A DNA stretch of 64,000 nucleotides. Origin: Acidobacteriota bacterium. Its GTDB lineage: Bacteria > Acidobacteriota > Holophagae > Holophagales > Holophagaceae. This document shows positions 7,815 to 16,125 of the stretch, in pieces. The first letter of the stretch is position 1, and each line of letters opens with the position of its first letter. Made by a program: the position numbers and the translations under genes. Where the stretch lies: NCBI GenBank assembly GCA_016213735.1, contig JACQZU010000014.1, positions 124,001 to 188,000 on the forward strand, written 5' to 3'. The notes under the pieces were generated by a model, which was not told the DNA's origin, did not search any database, and worked only from the letters and a program-made list of their open reading frames with translations.

Positions 7815-9221
7815 GTGCCACATTCCCCCGCCCTTTCCCCGGTCACCTCGTTATTCGAGGCCCAGGATTCGTCCCGCTGGTCTCTGGGTGCCTCGGGGGC
7901 GGAGGCCCGCCGCATCCGGCTCGGACGCCTGCGGGCAGGGCTTCTGGCAAGGGAGTCGGAACTCCTGTCGGCCCTGCACGCCGACCTCGGGAAGGCGCCA
8001 CGGGAGGGCACCCTCACAGAGTTGCACCCCGTCCTCGCCGAGATCGCCCACGCCCTCCGACACCTGCCCGGCTGGATGGCTCCGCGCCGCGTGGGAACCC
8101 CCCTCTCCCTCCTGGGAACCCGAAGCTGGATCCGGCCCGAGCCCAAGGGGCGGGTCCTCATCATGGCCCCCTGGAACTACCCGGCCCTTCTCACCCTGGC
8201 CCCTCTGGTGTCCGCCGTGGCGGCGGGGAACGCCGTGATCCTGAAACCCTCGGAGAAGGCGCCCGCCACGGAGGCATTCCTGGGAAGCCTGATCGCGGAT
8301 TGCTTCCCGCCCGAGGAAGTGGCGGTGGTCGTGGGGGGGCCCGAGGTGGCCCAGGAACTTCTGAACCTTCCCTTCGACCACATCTTCTTCACCGGTTCTT
8401 CCCGGGTGGGCCGCCTGGTGATGTCCGCCGCCGCCCGGCACTTGAGCAGCGTCACCCTGGAATTGGGGGGCAAGAGCCCGGCCCTTCTCACCGAGGGCGC
8501 CGACCTGGCCTGCGCGGCCCGTCGCATCGCCTGGGGGAAATGGCTCAACGCCGGCCAGACCTGCGTGGCCCCGGACTACGTGCTGGTCCCCGAGAACCTC
8601 GAGGTGCGTTTCCTGGAGGAACTGGAAAGGGCGGTCGAGAATCTCTACGGGGCGGATCCTCTGGGCAACCCTGACTACGGCCGGATCATCGACGGGGCGG
8701 CCTTCCAACGACTGGGCGTCCTGCTTCGGTCGTGCACGGGCCAGGTGGCCTTCGGCGGCGGGCAGGACGAGGCATCCCGGAAGATGGCGCCCACGGTCCT
8801 GCGGGGCCTGGGCCCGGAGGATCCCTTGCTGCAGGAGGAAATCTTCGGCCCCCTCCTCCCGGTGCTGGCCTACCGCACCCGGGAAGAGGCCCTCGGCTGG
8901 ATGCGCCGGCTGGGGGATCCCCTGGCCAGTTACCTCTTCACCGGAGGCCGCAAGGAGGCCAAGGCCTGGATCCGGGACACGCGGGCCGGAGGCACGGTGC
9001 TCGGCCACGCGGTGATCCATCTCGGAAACCCGGAGCTTCCCTTCGGGGGGCGAGGGTCCTCGGGGTTCGGTGGCTGCCATGGCCGGCACGGCTTCGGAAC
9101 CTTCAGCCATGAACGGGCGGTGCTGGCTTCGGGGTGGCTGGACACGGTGGCTTGGACCTTCCCCCCCTACGGGGGTCGATTCCAGGACCTGGTGTTTCGC
9201 TTCCTCCGGTGGACGGTTTGA
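7815..9221 (+). CDS. Aldehyde dehydrogenase (fatty-aldehyde/class 3 type)
   Basis: A 468-residue NAD(P)-dependent aldehyde dehydrogenase oxidising an aldehyde to the acid. The sequence shows APWNYPALL and the cofactor-binding ILKPSEKAP, the FFTGSSRVGR loop, the catalytic Glu in ELGGKSP, and the catalytic Cys in NAGQTCVAPDYVL. The short length, Y-P instead of F-P in the substrate loop, and the hydrophobic C-terminal tail (PPYGGRFQDLVFRFLRW) resemble class 3/fatty-aldehyde dehydrogenases, which may attach to membranes. It diverges from HMG-CoA reductase across 72 bp and faces the wax-ester synthase operon, so a role with long-chain aldehydes is plausible. The ribosome site is weak. Confidence 0.85.
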   Translation: MPHSPALSPVTSLFEAQDSSRWSLGASGAEARRIRLGRLRAGLLARESELLSALHADLGKAPREGTLTELHPVLAEIAHALRHLPGWMAPRRVGTPLSLLGTRSWIRPEPKGRVLIMAPWNYPALLTLAPLVSAVAAGNAVILKPSEKAPATEAFLGSLIADCFPPEEVAVVVGGPEVAQELLNLPFDHIFFTGSSRVGRLVMSAAARHLSSVTLELGGKSPALLTEGADLACAARRIAWGKWLNAGQTCVAPDYVLVPENLEVRFLEELERAVENLYGADPLGNPDYGRIIDGAAFQRLGVLLRSCTGQVAFGGGQDEASRKMAPTVLRGLGPEDPLLQEEIFGPLLPVLAYRTREEALGWMRRLGDPLASYLFTGGRKEAKAWIRDTRAGGTVLGHAVIHLGNPELPFGGRGSSGFGGCHGRHGFGTFSHERAVLASGWLDTVAWTFPPYGGRFQDLVFRFLRWTV

Positions 9222-9233
9222 CAAAGTGTCAAA
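9217..9233. promoter_or_regulatory. Perfect palindrome upstream of ornithine aminotransferase
   Basis: TTTGACA-AAG-TGTCAAA is a perfect 7+3+7 palindrome overlapping the stop codon of the aldehyde dehydrogenase gene. It is followed by an A/T-rich stretch containing TTTGATCACC, and it lies about 100 bp before the rocD start codon. It includes a consensus-like -35 hexamer (TTGACA). It could be an operator for a dimeric regulator or the stem of a weak terminator; only A residues, not T residues, follow on the plus strand. Confidence 0.5.
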
Positions 9234-9336
9234 AAATTTGATCACCATTTAGGCAATAAGCAAATCACCAGGGCTTCCTGCCTACAATGTGCAGAGCAGG
9301 GACTCCTTCCGTCCCCCCCCGCCCCGGAGGACCCCC

Positions 9337-10551
9337 ATGACCGCCACCGCCACCCGCGCCGCCGACCTGATCGAGCAGGAAAACCGTTTCGGAGCCCACA
9401 ACTACCATCCCCTGGACGTGGTCTGCACCAAGGGGGAGGGCGTCTGGCTCACCGACGTGGAGGGCCGGCGGTACATGGATTTCCTGGCGGCCTACAGCGC
9501 CGTGAACCAGGGCCACAATCATCCGCGCATCGCCGAGGCCATGATCGCCCAGGTGCGGACCCTGGCCCTCACCAGCCGGGCCTTCCGGAACGACCAGTTC
9601 CCGCCCCTGCTGGAGAAGCTCTGCCGCCTCACGGGCTTCGACAAGGCCCTGCTCATGAACAGCGGGGCCGAGGCGGTGGAGACCGCCATCAAGGCGATGC
9701 GGAAATGGGCCTACGACAAGAAGGGCATCGAATACGGCAAGGCCGAGATCGTCGTGGCTGACGGCAACTTCCACGGCCGCACCACCACCATCGTCGGGTT
9801 CAGCACGGACCCGGACAGCACCAGCCGTTTCGGGCCCTTCACTCCGGGCTTCCGGATCGTCCCCTACGGGGACCTCCAGGCGGTGGAGGCCGCCATCGGG
9901 CCCAACACCGCGGCCCTGTTCATGGAACCCATTCAGGGGGAGGGCGGGGTGGTCATTCCCCCCGCGGGGTTCCTGAAGGGGCTTCGGGCCCTGGCCGACA
10001 AGCACGAGATCCTCCTGGTCCTGGACGAGATCCAGTCCGGCCTCGGCCGCACCGGAAAGCTCTTCGCCTTCGAGCACGAGGGCATCCGGCCCGACGGCGT
10101 CACCATCGGCAAGGCCCTCAGCGGGGGCTTCTACCCCGTGAGCGCCTTCCTGGCCAACGACGCCGTGATGGACGTCTTCACCCCCGGGATTCACGGCTCC
10201 ACCTACGGCGGCAATCCCCTGGCCTGCGCCGTGGCCCGTGCCGCCCTGGAGGTGCTGGTGGACGAGAAGCTGGTGGAGCGCACCGCCGAGCTTGGGGCTC
10301 ACCTCAAGGCCCGCCTCGGTTCCATGAAAACCGACAAGGTGAAGGAGATCCGCTGCATCGGTCTCTGGGCTGGGGTAGAGCTCAGGCCCGAGGCCGGCGG
10401 TGCCCGGAAGTTCTGCTACGCCCTCAAGGAACGCGGCATGCTCTGCAAGGACACCCACGTGAACACGATCCGGCTGGCCCCCCCGCTCGTGATCACGAAG
10501 GAGCAGGTGGACTGGGCCGTGGACCAGCTGGAGGCCGTGCTCCAGGGCTGA
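9337..10551 (+). CDS. rocD: Ornithine--oxo-acid aminotransferase
   Basis: A PLP-dependent class III aminotransferase of 404 residues converting ornithine and 2-oxoglutarate to glutamate semialdehyde and glutamate. The sequence closely follows the OAT family: RYMDFLAAYSAVNQGHNHPRI, NSGAEAVETAIK, FHGRTTTIVG, EPIQGEGGV, the PLP-phosphate-region VLDEIQSGLGRTG, and the Schiff-base Lys in GKALSGGFYPVSAF. The ATG at 9337 is preferred over in-frame codons from 9289 because GGAGG sits just upstream and the family starts here. It appears monocistronic, with a palindromic operator-like site about 100 bp upstream. Confidence 0.93.
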   Translation: MTATATRAADLIEQENRFGAHNYHPLDVVCTKGEGVWLTDVEGRRYMDFLAAYSAVNQGHNHPRIAEAMIAQVRTLALTSRAFRNDQFPPLLEKLCRLTGFDKALLMNSGAEAVETAIKAMRKWAYDKKGIEYGKAEIVVADGNFHGRTTTIVGFSTDPDSTSRFGPFTPGFRIVPYGDLQAVEAAIGPNTAALFMEPIQGEGGVVIPPAGFLKGLRALADKHEILLVLDEIQSGLGRTGKLFAFEHEGIRPDGVTIGKALSGGFYPVSAFLANDAVMDVFTPGIHGSTYGGNPLACAVARAALEVLVDEKLVERTAELGAHLKARLGSMKTDKVKEIRCIGLWAGVELRPEAGGARKFCYALKERGMLCKDTHVNTIRLAPPLVITKEQVDWAVDQLEAVLQG

Positions 10552-10570
10552 GCCCCCCGCGGTTTCGGAG

Positions 10571-10587
10571 CCTCCGGAATCCGGAGG
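10571..10587. repeat. Short hairpin after rocD
   Basis: CCTCCGG-AAT-CCGGAGG can form a 7-bp stem with a 3-base loop in the 55-bp gap between rocD and the next gene. No T-run follows, so it is at best a weak or factor-assisted terminator or an RNA-stabilising hairpin. Confidence 0.35.
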
Positions 10588-10593
10588 GAATGG

Positions 10594-10599
10594 TATAAC
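10594..10599 (+). promoter_or_regulatory. Possible -10 element of a near-leaderless promoter
   Basis: GGTATAACC contains TATAAC (5/6 match to the -10 consensus) only 7 bp before the ATG of the TPR gene. No Shine-Dalgarno lies at the proper distance. If used, transcription would start at or next to the start codon, giving a leaderless mRNA. No convincing -35 was found. Confidence 0.3.
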
Positions 10600-10606
10600 C
10601 GTCGGC

Positions 10607-11506
10607 ATGCCGTTGAACTTCATTTCGATACTGTCATGGGGTATTGCGGTGCAGGCGGCCTCGCCCCCGGCTCCCCCCACGGCCACCATCTCCGTAGGGA
10701 GGGACCTGCGAACCGGCCTTCCCTTCGACCAGCAGGTGACCGGGCTCCAGAAGGCGGGGCGCTGGGGGGAACTGGCCGACCTCTTCGAAGGGATGAGCCC
10801 CGGGGACCGGGGGCAGAGGTTGGGAGTCTGGCTCGAAGCCCTGAAGAAGGCCCAGCGCTGGGAACGGCTCCAGGGGGTGCTGCAGGCCGCCTTGCCCCAG
10901 CTGGAGGCCGGGGGCAGGGTGGCGCTGCCGGAACGCCTGCTCCTCGCCACAGCGCGGGAGCACCTGGGGATGAAGCAGGCGGCCTTCGAAGGGGCCATGG
11001 AGGTTGGCGCCCTCGGGTCCCCATTGGGGTTCTTGATGGCAGGTCATCTTGCGGTCTCCGTCCTGCGGGACGACTGGCTGGAGAGGGCCGCGGACGCCCT
11101 GTGCGCCAAGCACGACAAGATGGCAGAAGGGTGGACCTGGAAAGGGGAAATTCTCTTCAGGGCCGGAAGGTACGGGGAGGCCGAAGCCCCGCTCAGGAAG
11201 GGCCTGGAGCGTGACCCCCGGAACGCGGCCGGCTGGTGCAACCTCGCCGGATGCCTGAACGTCCGAAGGGCCTACACGGATGCCATCCGGTCCTGCGATC
11301 AGGCCCTCGCCCTGGACCCCACCCTGGTTCAGGCCCATTTCAACCGGGGCCTGGCTCAATTCGGGCTTCGCCAATATGCCGAGGGCCGGGAGGACATGCG
11401 GAAAGCCCAGGCCCTGGAACCCTCCGATCCCGGGGTCCGTGCGCGGATCCAGGAGAACCTCCGCCTGGCCGACCGCTATCTGGCCAGCCTGGCGAAGGCG
11501 AAGTAG
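10607..11506 (+). CDS. Exported TPR-repeat protein
   Basis: A 299-residue protein with a short hydrophobic start (MPLNFISILSWGIAVQAASPP) that looks like a signal peptide, though it has no positive charge before the core. The rest is helical with at least three tetratricopeptide units in the second half: a unit from about residue 175 (ILFRAGRYGEAEAPLRKGLE), then GWCNLAGCLNVRRAYTDAIRS, then AHFNRGLAQFGLRQYAEG. Such repeats bind partner proteins; no enzyme domain is visible. It stands alone after rocD. Start uncertain because no good ribosome site is present. Confidence 0.7.
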   Translation: MPLNFISILSWGIAVQAASPPAPPTATISVGRDLRTGLPFDQQVTGLQKAGRWGELADLFEGMSPGDRGQRLGVWLEALKKAQRWERLQGVLQAALPQLEAGGRVALPERLLLATAREHLGMKQAAFEGAMEVGALGSPLGFLMAGHLAVSVLRDDWLERAADALCAKHDKMAEGWTWKGEILFRAGRYGEAEAPLRKGLERDPRNAAGWCNLAGCLNVRRAYTDAIRSCDQALALDPTLVQAHFNRGLAQFGLRQYAEGREDMRKAQALEPSDPGVRARIQENLRLADRYLASLAKAK

Positions 11507-11700
11507 GGAGAAAGGCTCTGCGCCACCCCTGCACCCTGGGCGGGAGGGCCCCATCCGGAAGGGCCAAGCCCCGCCCCACGGGGTGAGGGGCGCCCCCGCA
11601 GCTTGACCAGGCCAGGCCCCCAAAATCGCAGTGGGGTTCCAGCCCAGGCCGGTGGCCTGCAGGCGCCCGGCCGGGCTTGGCGCCCTGGCGGCGGGCCGGC

Positions 11701-12663
11701 CTACTGCCCCTCGATCCGCTTCAGGACGGCCTCGTCCTGCGGAAGCATTTTCACTTTTGCGAGGCGCCGCACCGCGCCCCGCCAGGCGGGGTCCTGGGCA
11801 AAGACCTGCTTGAAGACGGGAAGTGCGGCCTCCAGGTGCCCTGCCTGCACCATGCCCACGGCCTTCCAGAAGGGCAGCTCCGCGATGTGGGGGGCGAGGG
11901 CGGCGGCGGCCTCGTAGGCGCGGCGCGCCTCCACCCACTGGTTCTTCGCGGCGAAGGAATCTCCCTCGTTCATGAGGAGGTAGGCCCGCTGCAGTTTCAC
12001 CAGCCGTCCCAGCTCGGCCACGGGATCCGGGTGGTCCTCCACCCTCAGGTCGAAGCTTCGCTCGGCCCAGGGTTTTCCCTCCGAGCGGGCGGGCACCACG
12101 AGGATCGCGGCGGACTGGCGGCCCCGGAAATCGCCTCCTTCGGCCTCGGCCGCGCGCAGGGCGGCGAGCAGCCGGTCCGCCAGGTCCCCCTTGCTTTCCC
12201 GGAAGGCCCTCGCCATGGCGGGCCACACCGAGGCCCTGGCCATCATGTTGGCCTGGCAGCTGAAGCCCTCTCCGGAGGCCTGGCCCGCCTCCGCGATGCA
12301 CAGGTTCCCCGTGTGCACCGCCACGCGTCCCTGTGCGTCCACCATGGCCACCTGCCGCGTTTCCCGTTCGGGGTCGGCGGCCAGCAGCGCCTTCAGGGCT
12401 TCCGGGGCGGGCTTGCCGGCGCGCATGAGGTCCAGGCCCAGGCGGCCGTAGCTGGGCTCGGCCAAGCTCTGGGTGGCCACGGCCCCTACGCCCGCCTCCG
12501 CCCACGGGACCACGCCGCCCACGTTGAACCAGTGGCTCTGCACGGCCACGCCGAATTCCCCGGTCTTCGGGTCCCGCGCCACGATGCTGTAGGTGTGGAC
12601 CGGGCGGGAGGGAACCTGGGCCAGGGCGGCGAGGCCCAGGAGGGCGGACAGGAAAAGGCGCAT
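11701..12663 (-). CDS. DUF1028 family (Ntn-hydrolase-like) exported protein
   Basis: A 320-residue protein whose first 220 residues are a DUF1028 domain, a family proposed to adopt an Ntn-hydrolase fold with unknown substrate. After signal-peptide removal the mature start HTYSIVARDPKTGEFGVAVQS matches the family N-terminus, and GVGAVATQSLAEPSYG and QGRVAVHTGN are further blocks. Residues beyond about 220 are TPR-like helices. The ATG at 12663 was chosen over 12696 because GGAGG precedes it and a clean signal peptide (MRLFLSALLGLAALAQ) then starts the protein. Some relatives fuse this domain to a peptidoglycan-binding module, absent here. It lies 25 bp after the TMEM175-like gene. Confidence 0.82.
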   Translation of the reverse strand: MRLFLSALLGLAALAQVPSRPVHTYSIVARDPKTGEFGVAVQSHWFNVGGVVPWAEAGVGAVATQSLAEPSYGRLGLDLMRAGKPAPEALKALLAADPERETRQVAMVDAQGRVAVHTGNLCIAEAGQASGEGFSCQANMMARASVWPAMARAFRESKGDLADRLLAALRAAEAEGGDFRGRQSAAILVVPARSEGKPWAERSFDLRVEDHPDPVAELGRLVKLQRAYLLMNEGDSFAAKNQWVEARRAYEAAAALAPHIAELPFWKAVGMVQAGHLEAALPVFKQVFAQDPAWRGAVRRLAKVKMLPQDEAVLKRIEGQ

Positions 12664-12688
12664 GGGGCCTCCGGGATGGGATTCCAGC

Positions 12689-13288
12689 CTAGCCACCCTG
12701 GGCCCCGTCCGACTCTTTGAGCGCCGACTCGATCCGGCGGTCCGGGATGACCCACATCACCGCCACGGCCACCGAGATGCCCACGGAGATCCAGGGGTTC
12801 ACGAAGCTCAGGGCCACCGCCAGAACGTAGGCCCCCAGGCTGGCCAGGCCCTTGCGATCGCGCCCCACCGCACGGGCGAGGGCCGAGTCCTCGCCGTGGT
12901 GGGCCACCAGCTGGCGGCTCAGGATGTAGTAGGCCGTACCCGCCAGGAGGAGCACGGCGTTGTAGAACAGCACGGGCCAGGCCGCGAAGCCGTTCTCGCC
13001 CATCCAGCCCGTCACGAAGGGCAGCAGGGAGAGCCAGAAGAGCAGGTGGAGGTTGGCCCAGAGGATCTTCCCGTTCACCTTCCGGGCCGCCTGCAGCAGG
13101 TGGTGGTGGTTGTTCCAGTAGATCCCCAGGTAGGTGAAGGAGAGCAGGTAGCTCAGGAAGACCGGGAGGATGGGCTTCAGGGAGGCCAGGCTGGCGTCCC
13201 CGTGGGGCACCTTCATCTCCAGCACCATGATGGTGAGGATGATGGCCATCACCCCGTCGCTGAAGGCCTCGAGGCGGCTCTTGGGCAT
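12689..13288 (-). CDS. TMEM175-family potassium channel (DUF1211)
   Basis: A 199-residue integral membrane protein with six predicted helices. The family signature RxxxFSD is present in the first helix as RLEAFSDGVMAIILTIMVLE, followed by YLGIYWNNHHHLL in the next helix block. Bacterial TMEM175 proteins are single-repeat, tetrameric, leak-type K+ channels. The ATG at 13288 has GGAGG upstream; longer reading in the same frame has no homology. It is 26 bp downstream of the GNAT gene in the same direction, so the two are probably cotranscribed. Confidence 0.88.
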   Translation of the reverse strand: MPKSRLEAFSDGVMAIILTIMVLEMKVPHGDASLASLKPILPVFLSYLLSFTYLGIYWNNHHHLLQAARKVNGKILWANLHLLFWLSLLPFVTGWMGENGFAAWPVLFYNAVLLLAGTAYYILSRQLVAHHGEDSALARAVGRDRKGLASLGAYVLAVALSFVNPWISVGISVAVAVMWVIPDRRIESALKESDGAQGG

Positions 13289-13314
13289 GGGGCTCCTCCC
13301 TCCAGTGACTCCCT

Positions 13315-14160
13315 TCAGGATGCGCGTTCCGGCGCCAGCAGGACCACCTTGGGATAGGCGACCCGGAAGCCGTGGCGCTCCATGTTCCGCTGGCTGGGGC
13401 TGCCCGGGGCGGTTCCGCTCACCGCGAGGTCGCATCCTGCGGCGCGGGCGGCGGCCAGCCGGGCCCGGATCAGGGCGCCCTGGACGCCCTTCCGCCGGTG
13501 GCGAGGGGGGACGCCGGCCCCGGAGAGCACGGCGGTCCCCTCGTGCAGGAACAGGGTGCCCCCGCCCAGGAGTTCCCCGTCCCGCGAGGCGCACCAGAGC
13601 TGGGTCCCCGGCGCCTTCGCGGAAGGCATGAAGGCCTCCAGGACCTCGGCGGGGACGGCCTCGGGCCCACACTCCAGGAACCCGGCCATCACGACCCGGA
13701 GAAAGGCCTCGGGATCCCTGCCGGGGCCGATCTCCAGGCCCGGAGGGGGTGCCTCCCATTCCTCCGAGGGCGCCAGGACGCGGCTCCAGGCCAGCTGGAA
13801 TTCCTGAATCCGGTAGCCCCTCTGCCCCAGGGCCTGGAAGAGGCCCGGGTCCGCCAGGGGGCAGAGCTCATACTGGGGCCGTCCGCCCTCGCGGGAAAGG
13901 TGTGCTTCGATGCGGTCCAGGTCGGCCTGGTCGAGAGGGCCCGCCAGTCCCATGGCCAGCGCCTGGCTCAGGGGATGCCCCGGACCCAGGAAGAAGGCGA
14001 ACCCCTCCCCGGCTTCCAGGACAAGGCCACCAGGGGTGGCCCGGCAGCAGGCGAGGTTCTGTGCAGCCTGGGCCCGCTCCAGGCGAAGGGCCAGGGTCCG
14101 CCACGCTTCGTTCCGCCGGGCCTGCAGGGCGTCCAGATCGCGCGCGAGGGAGGGTTCCAT
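13315..14160 (-). CDS. GNAT-family N-acetyltransferase
   Basis: A 281-residue protein with a C-terminal GNAT acetyltransferase domain (about residues 145-275). The acetyl-CoA pyrophosphate loop appears as VPPRHRRKGVQGALI, and the late segment SQRNMERHGFRVAY is the usual end of the fold. The N-terminal half looks like a second, degenerate GNAT-like or helper domain. The ATG at 14160 has a GGAG ribosome site; the frame remains open far upstream but only as an antisense shadow of the transporter gene. The acceptor substrate is unknown. Confidence 0.82.
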   Translation of the reverse strand: MEPSLARDLDALQARRNEAWRTLALRLERAQAAQNLACCRATPGGLVLEAGEGFAFFLGPGHPLSQALAMGLAGPLDQADLDRIEAHLSREGGRPQYELCPLADPGLFQALGQRGYRIQEFQLAWSRVLAPSEEWEAPPPGLEIGPGRDPEAFLRVVMAGFLECGPEAVPAEVLEAFMPSAKAPGTQLWCASRDGELLGGGTLFLHEGTAVLSGAGVPPRHRRKGVQGALIRARLAAARAAGCDLAVSGTAPGSPSQRNMERHGFRVAYPKVVLLAPERAS

Positions 14161-14201
14161 GTCGGCTCCGGGGGAATCGGAAGTTCGGGTTCTGCGCTTG
14201 T

Positions 14202-15383
14202 TCAAGGCGGAGGGGCGGCGTCGGCGGTGCGCGCCCTGAATCGGCTCAGGAGTCCTGCGCTGCCCAGGCCCAGGAGGGCGCAGGCCCCCCAGGTGGCGGC
14301 GGGCCCCAGCCGCGAATAGGCCAGCACCCCCAGCCAGGGGCCCAGGGCCAGGGCCGCGGCGAAGGAGAGGGCGTAGAGGCCCATGTATTCGCCCCGGCGG
14401 TCCGCCGGGGCCAGGGTGGCCACGGCGTCGCTCATGGCCGGCAGCAGGATCATCTCGCCGAAGGTCCAGACCACCACCGTGGCCACCAGCGCCCCCCGGG
14501 TGAACGCGAAGGCCGTGAGGCCGAAGCCCGCGGCGTAGAACAGGCTCCCCAGCGCGAGCTGGCGTCCGTGGGGCCAGCGGGCCATGGCCAGGTTCAGGGC
14601 CACCTCCAGCCCCACGATGATCAGGGTGTTCACGGTGAAGATGAGCCCGAAGAAACGGGTGCCGTGCCCCAGGTCCCTCACCACCCAGAGGGGCAGGGCG
14701 CCCTCGATCTGGAAGAAGACGACGAGAACGGGGAGGAAGGCGAGGAGCAGGAACAGCAGGCGGCGGTCCGTCCAGGGACTTCGGCCCGGCCGTCCGCCTT
14801 CGGGAGCCGGGTTGTCCTGGACCTTCAGGAAGAACACCAGCAGGAGCCCCGAGAGGAGCGTGGTGAGGCCGTCCCCCCAGAAGACCCACCGGAAGCTGTG
14901 GTGCGCGATGAGGCCCCCCAAGGCCGGACCCACGGCCATCCCCAGATTCACCGCCAGCCGGTGCAAGGCGTAGACGGCCTTCCGCTTCTCCGGGGGCGCC
15001 TGGCTGACCAGCAGGGCCATGGCGGAGGGCCAGAAGGCCTGGCCGAGGGCCGCCCACAGGGCGATGAGAGGGAAGAGCAGGAGGCGGGAGGCCGCCAGAG
15101 GGATGGCGAGCAGAGCCAAGGCCGACAGGAGGAGGCTCGCCACGAGGACGCGGGCGTGGCCCAGCCGGTCCGCCAGCCGGCCGGACACGGGCGATGAGAC
15201 CAGGCCCCCGGCCCCGTAGACCATCATGGCCATCCCCGCCTGCTCGGCGCTCCAGCCACGGGCCTCGGTCAGGTAGAGGAGCAGGAAGGGCAGGGCCATG
15301 GTGCCCAGGCGGTTCACCAGGGTCGTCCCGCAGACGAGCCAGACCGTGGAAGGAAGGCCCTTCAGACCGCGCCAGGGGTTCAC
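14202..15383 (-). CDS. MFS transporter, drug-efflux type
   Basis: A 393-residue major facilitator with about 12 hydrophobic segments. The loop 2-3 signature is seen as GRLADRLGHARVL near residue 70, and a loop 8-9 counterpart is weaker. GMAVGPALGGLIAHHSFRWVF after helix 5 resembles the antiporter motif C of drug-efflux MFS proteins. Substrate cannot be told. It is followed 41 bp later by the GNAT gene on the same strand and is divergent from the TlpA gene. Confidence 0.85.
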   Translation of the reverse strand: MNPWRGLKGLPSTVWLVCGTTLVNRLGTMALPFLLLYLTEARGWSAEQAGMAMMVYGAGGLVSSPVSGRLADRLGHARVLVASLLLSALALLAIPLAASRLLLFPLIALWAALGQAFWPSAMALLVSQAPPEKRKAVYALHRLAVNLGMAVGPALGGLIAHHSFRWVFWGDGLTTLLSGLLLVFFLKVQDNPAPEGGRPGRSPWTDRRLLFLLLAFLPVLVVFFQIEGALPLWVVRDLGHGTRFFGLIFTVNTLIIVGLEVALNLAMARWPHGRQLALGSLFYAAGFGLTAFAFTRGALVATVVVWTFGEMILLPAMSDAVATLAPADRRGEYMGLYALSFAAALALGPWLGVLAYSRLGPAATWGACALLGLGSAGLLSRFRARTADAAPPP

Positions 15384-15606
15384 CCTTCCAATCTACCGAA
15401 ACCCTTCAGACACCGGATCCCCGTCCGGGCTGCCGTCCGCCTCCGCCCCACCCCTTCAGCCGTCCACCGGACGGGGGGCCCCCCAGGCCGGGGCCCAGAA
15501 GCCTGCGGAAACCCCACATGGGCGCGGGGCGGGAGAGACCCCGAGGGAGCCCGGCAGGCGGCGGGCGGCAGGGCGTTATCATGCGGGCATCCCGGGAGGG
15601 TGCGCC

Positions 15607-16125
15607 ATGGGTCGCTTCCTGATCGCCTGCTCGGCCCTTCTGCTCTGGATCGGTCTCGGCTGCCAGCAATCCGGCTCGGGCAGTTCCCTCGCCCGGCCCG
15701 GGACCGACGTCGGGCGGGTGGCCCTGGTGGACGCCTCGGGCCAGCGCAGCAGCCTCGCGGACTACCGGGGGCGGGTGGTGCTCATCGACATCTGGGCCAC
15801 CTGGTGCCCGCCCTGCCGGCGCAGCCTGCCGGAACTGGCGCAGCTCCAGCGCGGCAGCGGCCCCGAGGCGGCGGTGCTGGCGATCTCCGTGGACGAGAAG
15901 GGCTGGGAGGCGGTTCGGCCCTTCCTGGCGGAACGCCCCGAACTGGGCCTTCGGGCCCACCTTCCGGCGGACCGGAAGGCCCTGGAGGCCCTGGGCTCGA
16001 TCCGGGGAATCCCGACCAGCTTCGTCCTCGATCGCCAGGGACGGGTGCGCAGTTCCTGGGTGGGGTACCAGGAAGGCCGGGCCGCCCGGGAGCTGGCCGA
16101 GGCCCTGCGGACCCCGGCGGGATGA
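15607..16125 (+). CDS. TlpA-like thioredoxin-family lipoprotein
   Basis: A 172-residue secreted thiol-disulfide oxidoreductase. The signal peptide ends in a lipobox-like LGLGC, so the mature protein is probably membrane-anchored in the envelope. The thioredoxin core contains WATWCPPC (redox CxxC) near residue 66, and the cis-Pro loop IRGIPTSFVLD near residue 138. TlpA/ResA proteins reduce disulfides during cytochrome c maturation or protect envelope thiols; this is a cytochrome-rich genome segment. GGGAGGG precedes the ATG. It overlaps the next gene by ATGA, indicating a coupled operon. Confidence 0.9.
   Translation: MGRFLIACSALLLWIGLGCQQSGSGSSLARPGTDVGRVALVDASGQRSSLADYRGRVVLIDIWATWCPPCRRSLPELAQLQRGSGPEAAVLAISVDEKGWEAVRPFLAERPELGLRAHLPADRKALEALGSIRGIPTSFVLDRQGRVRSSWVGYQEGRAARELAEALRTPAG

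Noticed and set aside
14161-15057. Upstream extension of the GNAT frame into the MFS gene
   Set aside because: The extension is Pro/Gly/Arg-rich shadow sequence; a good ribosome site and domain start mark ATG 14160.
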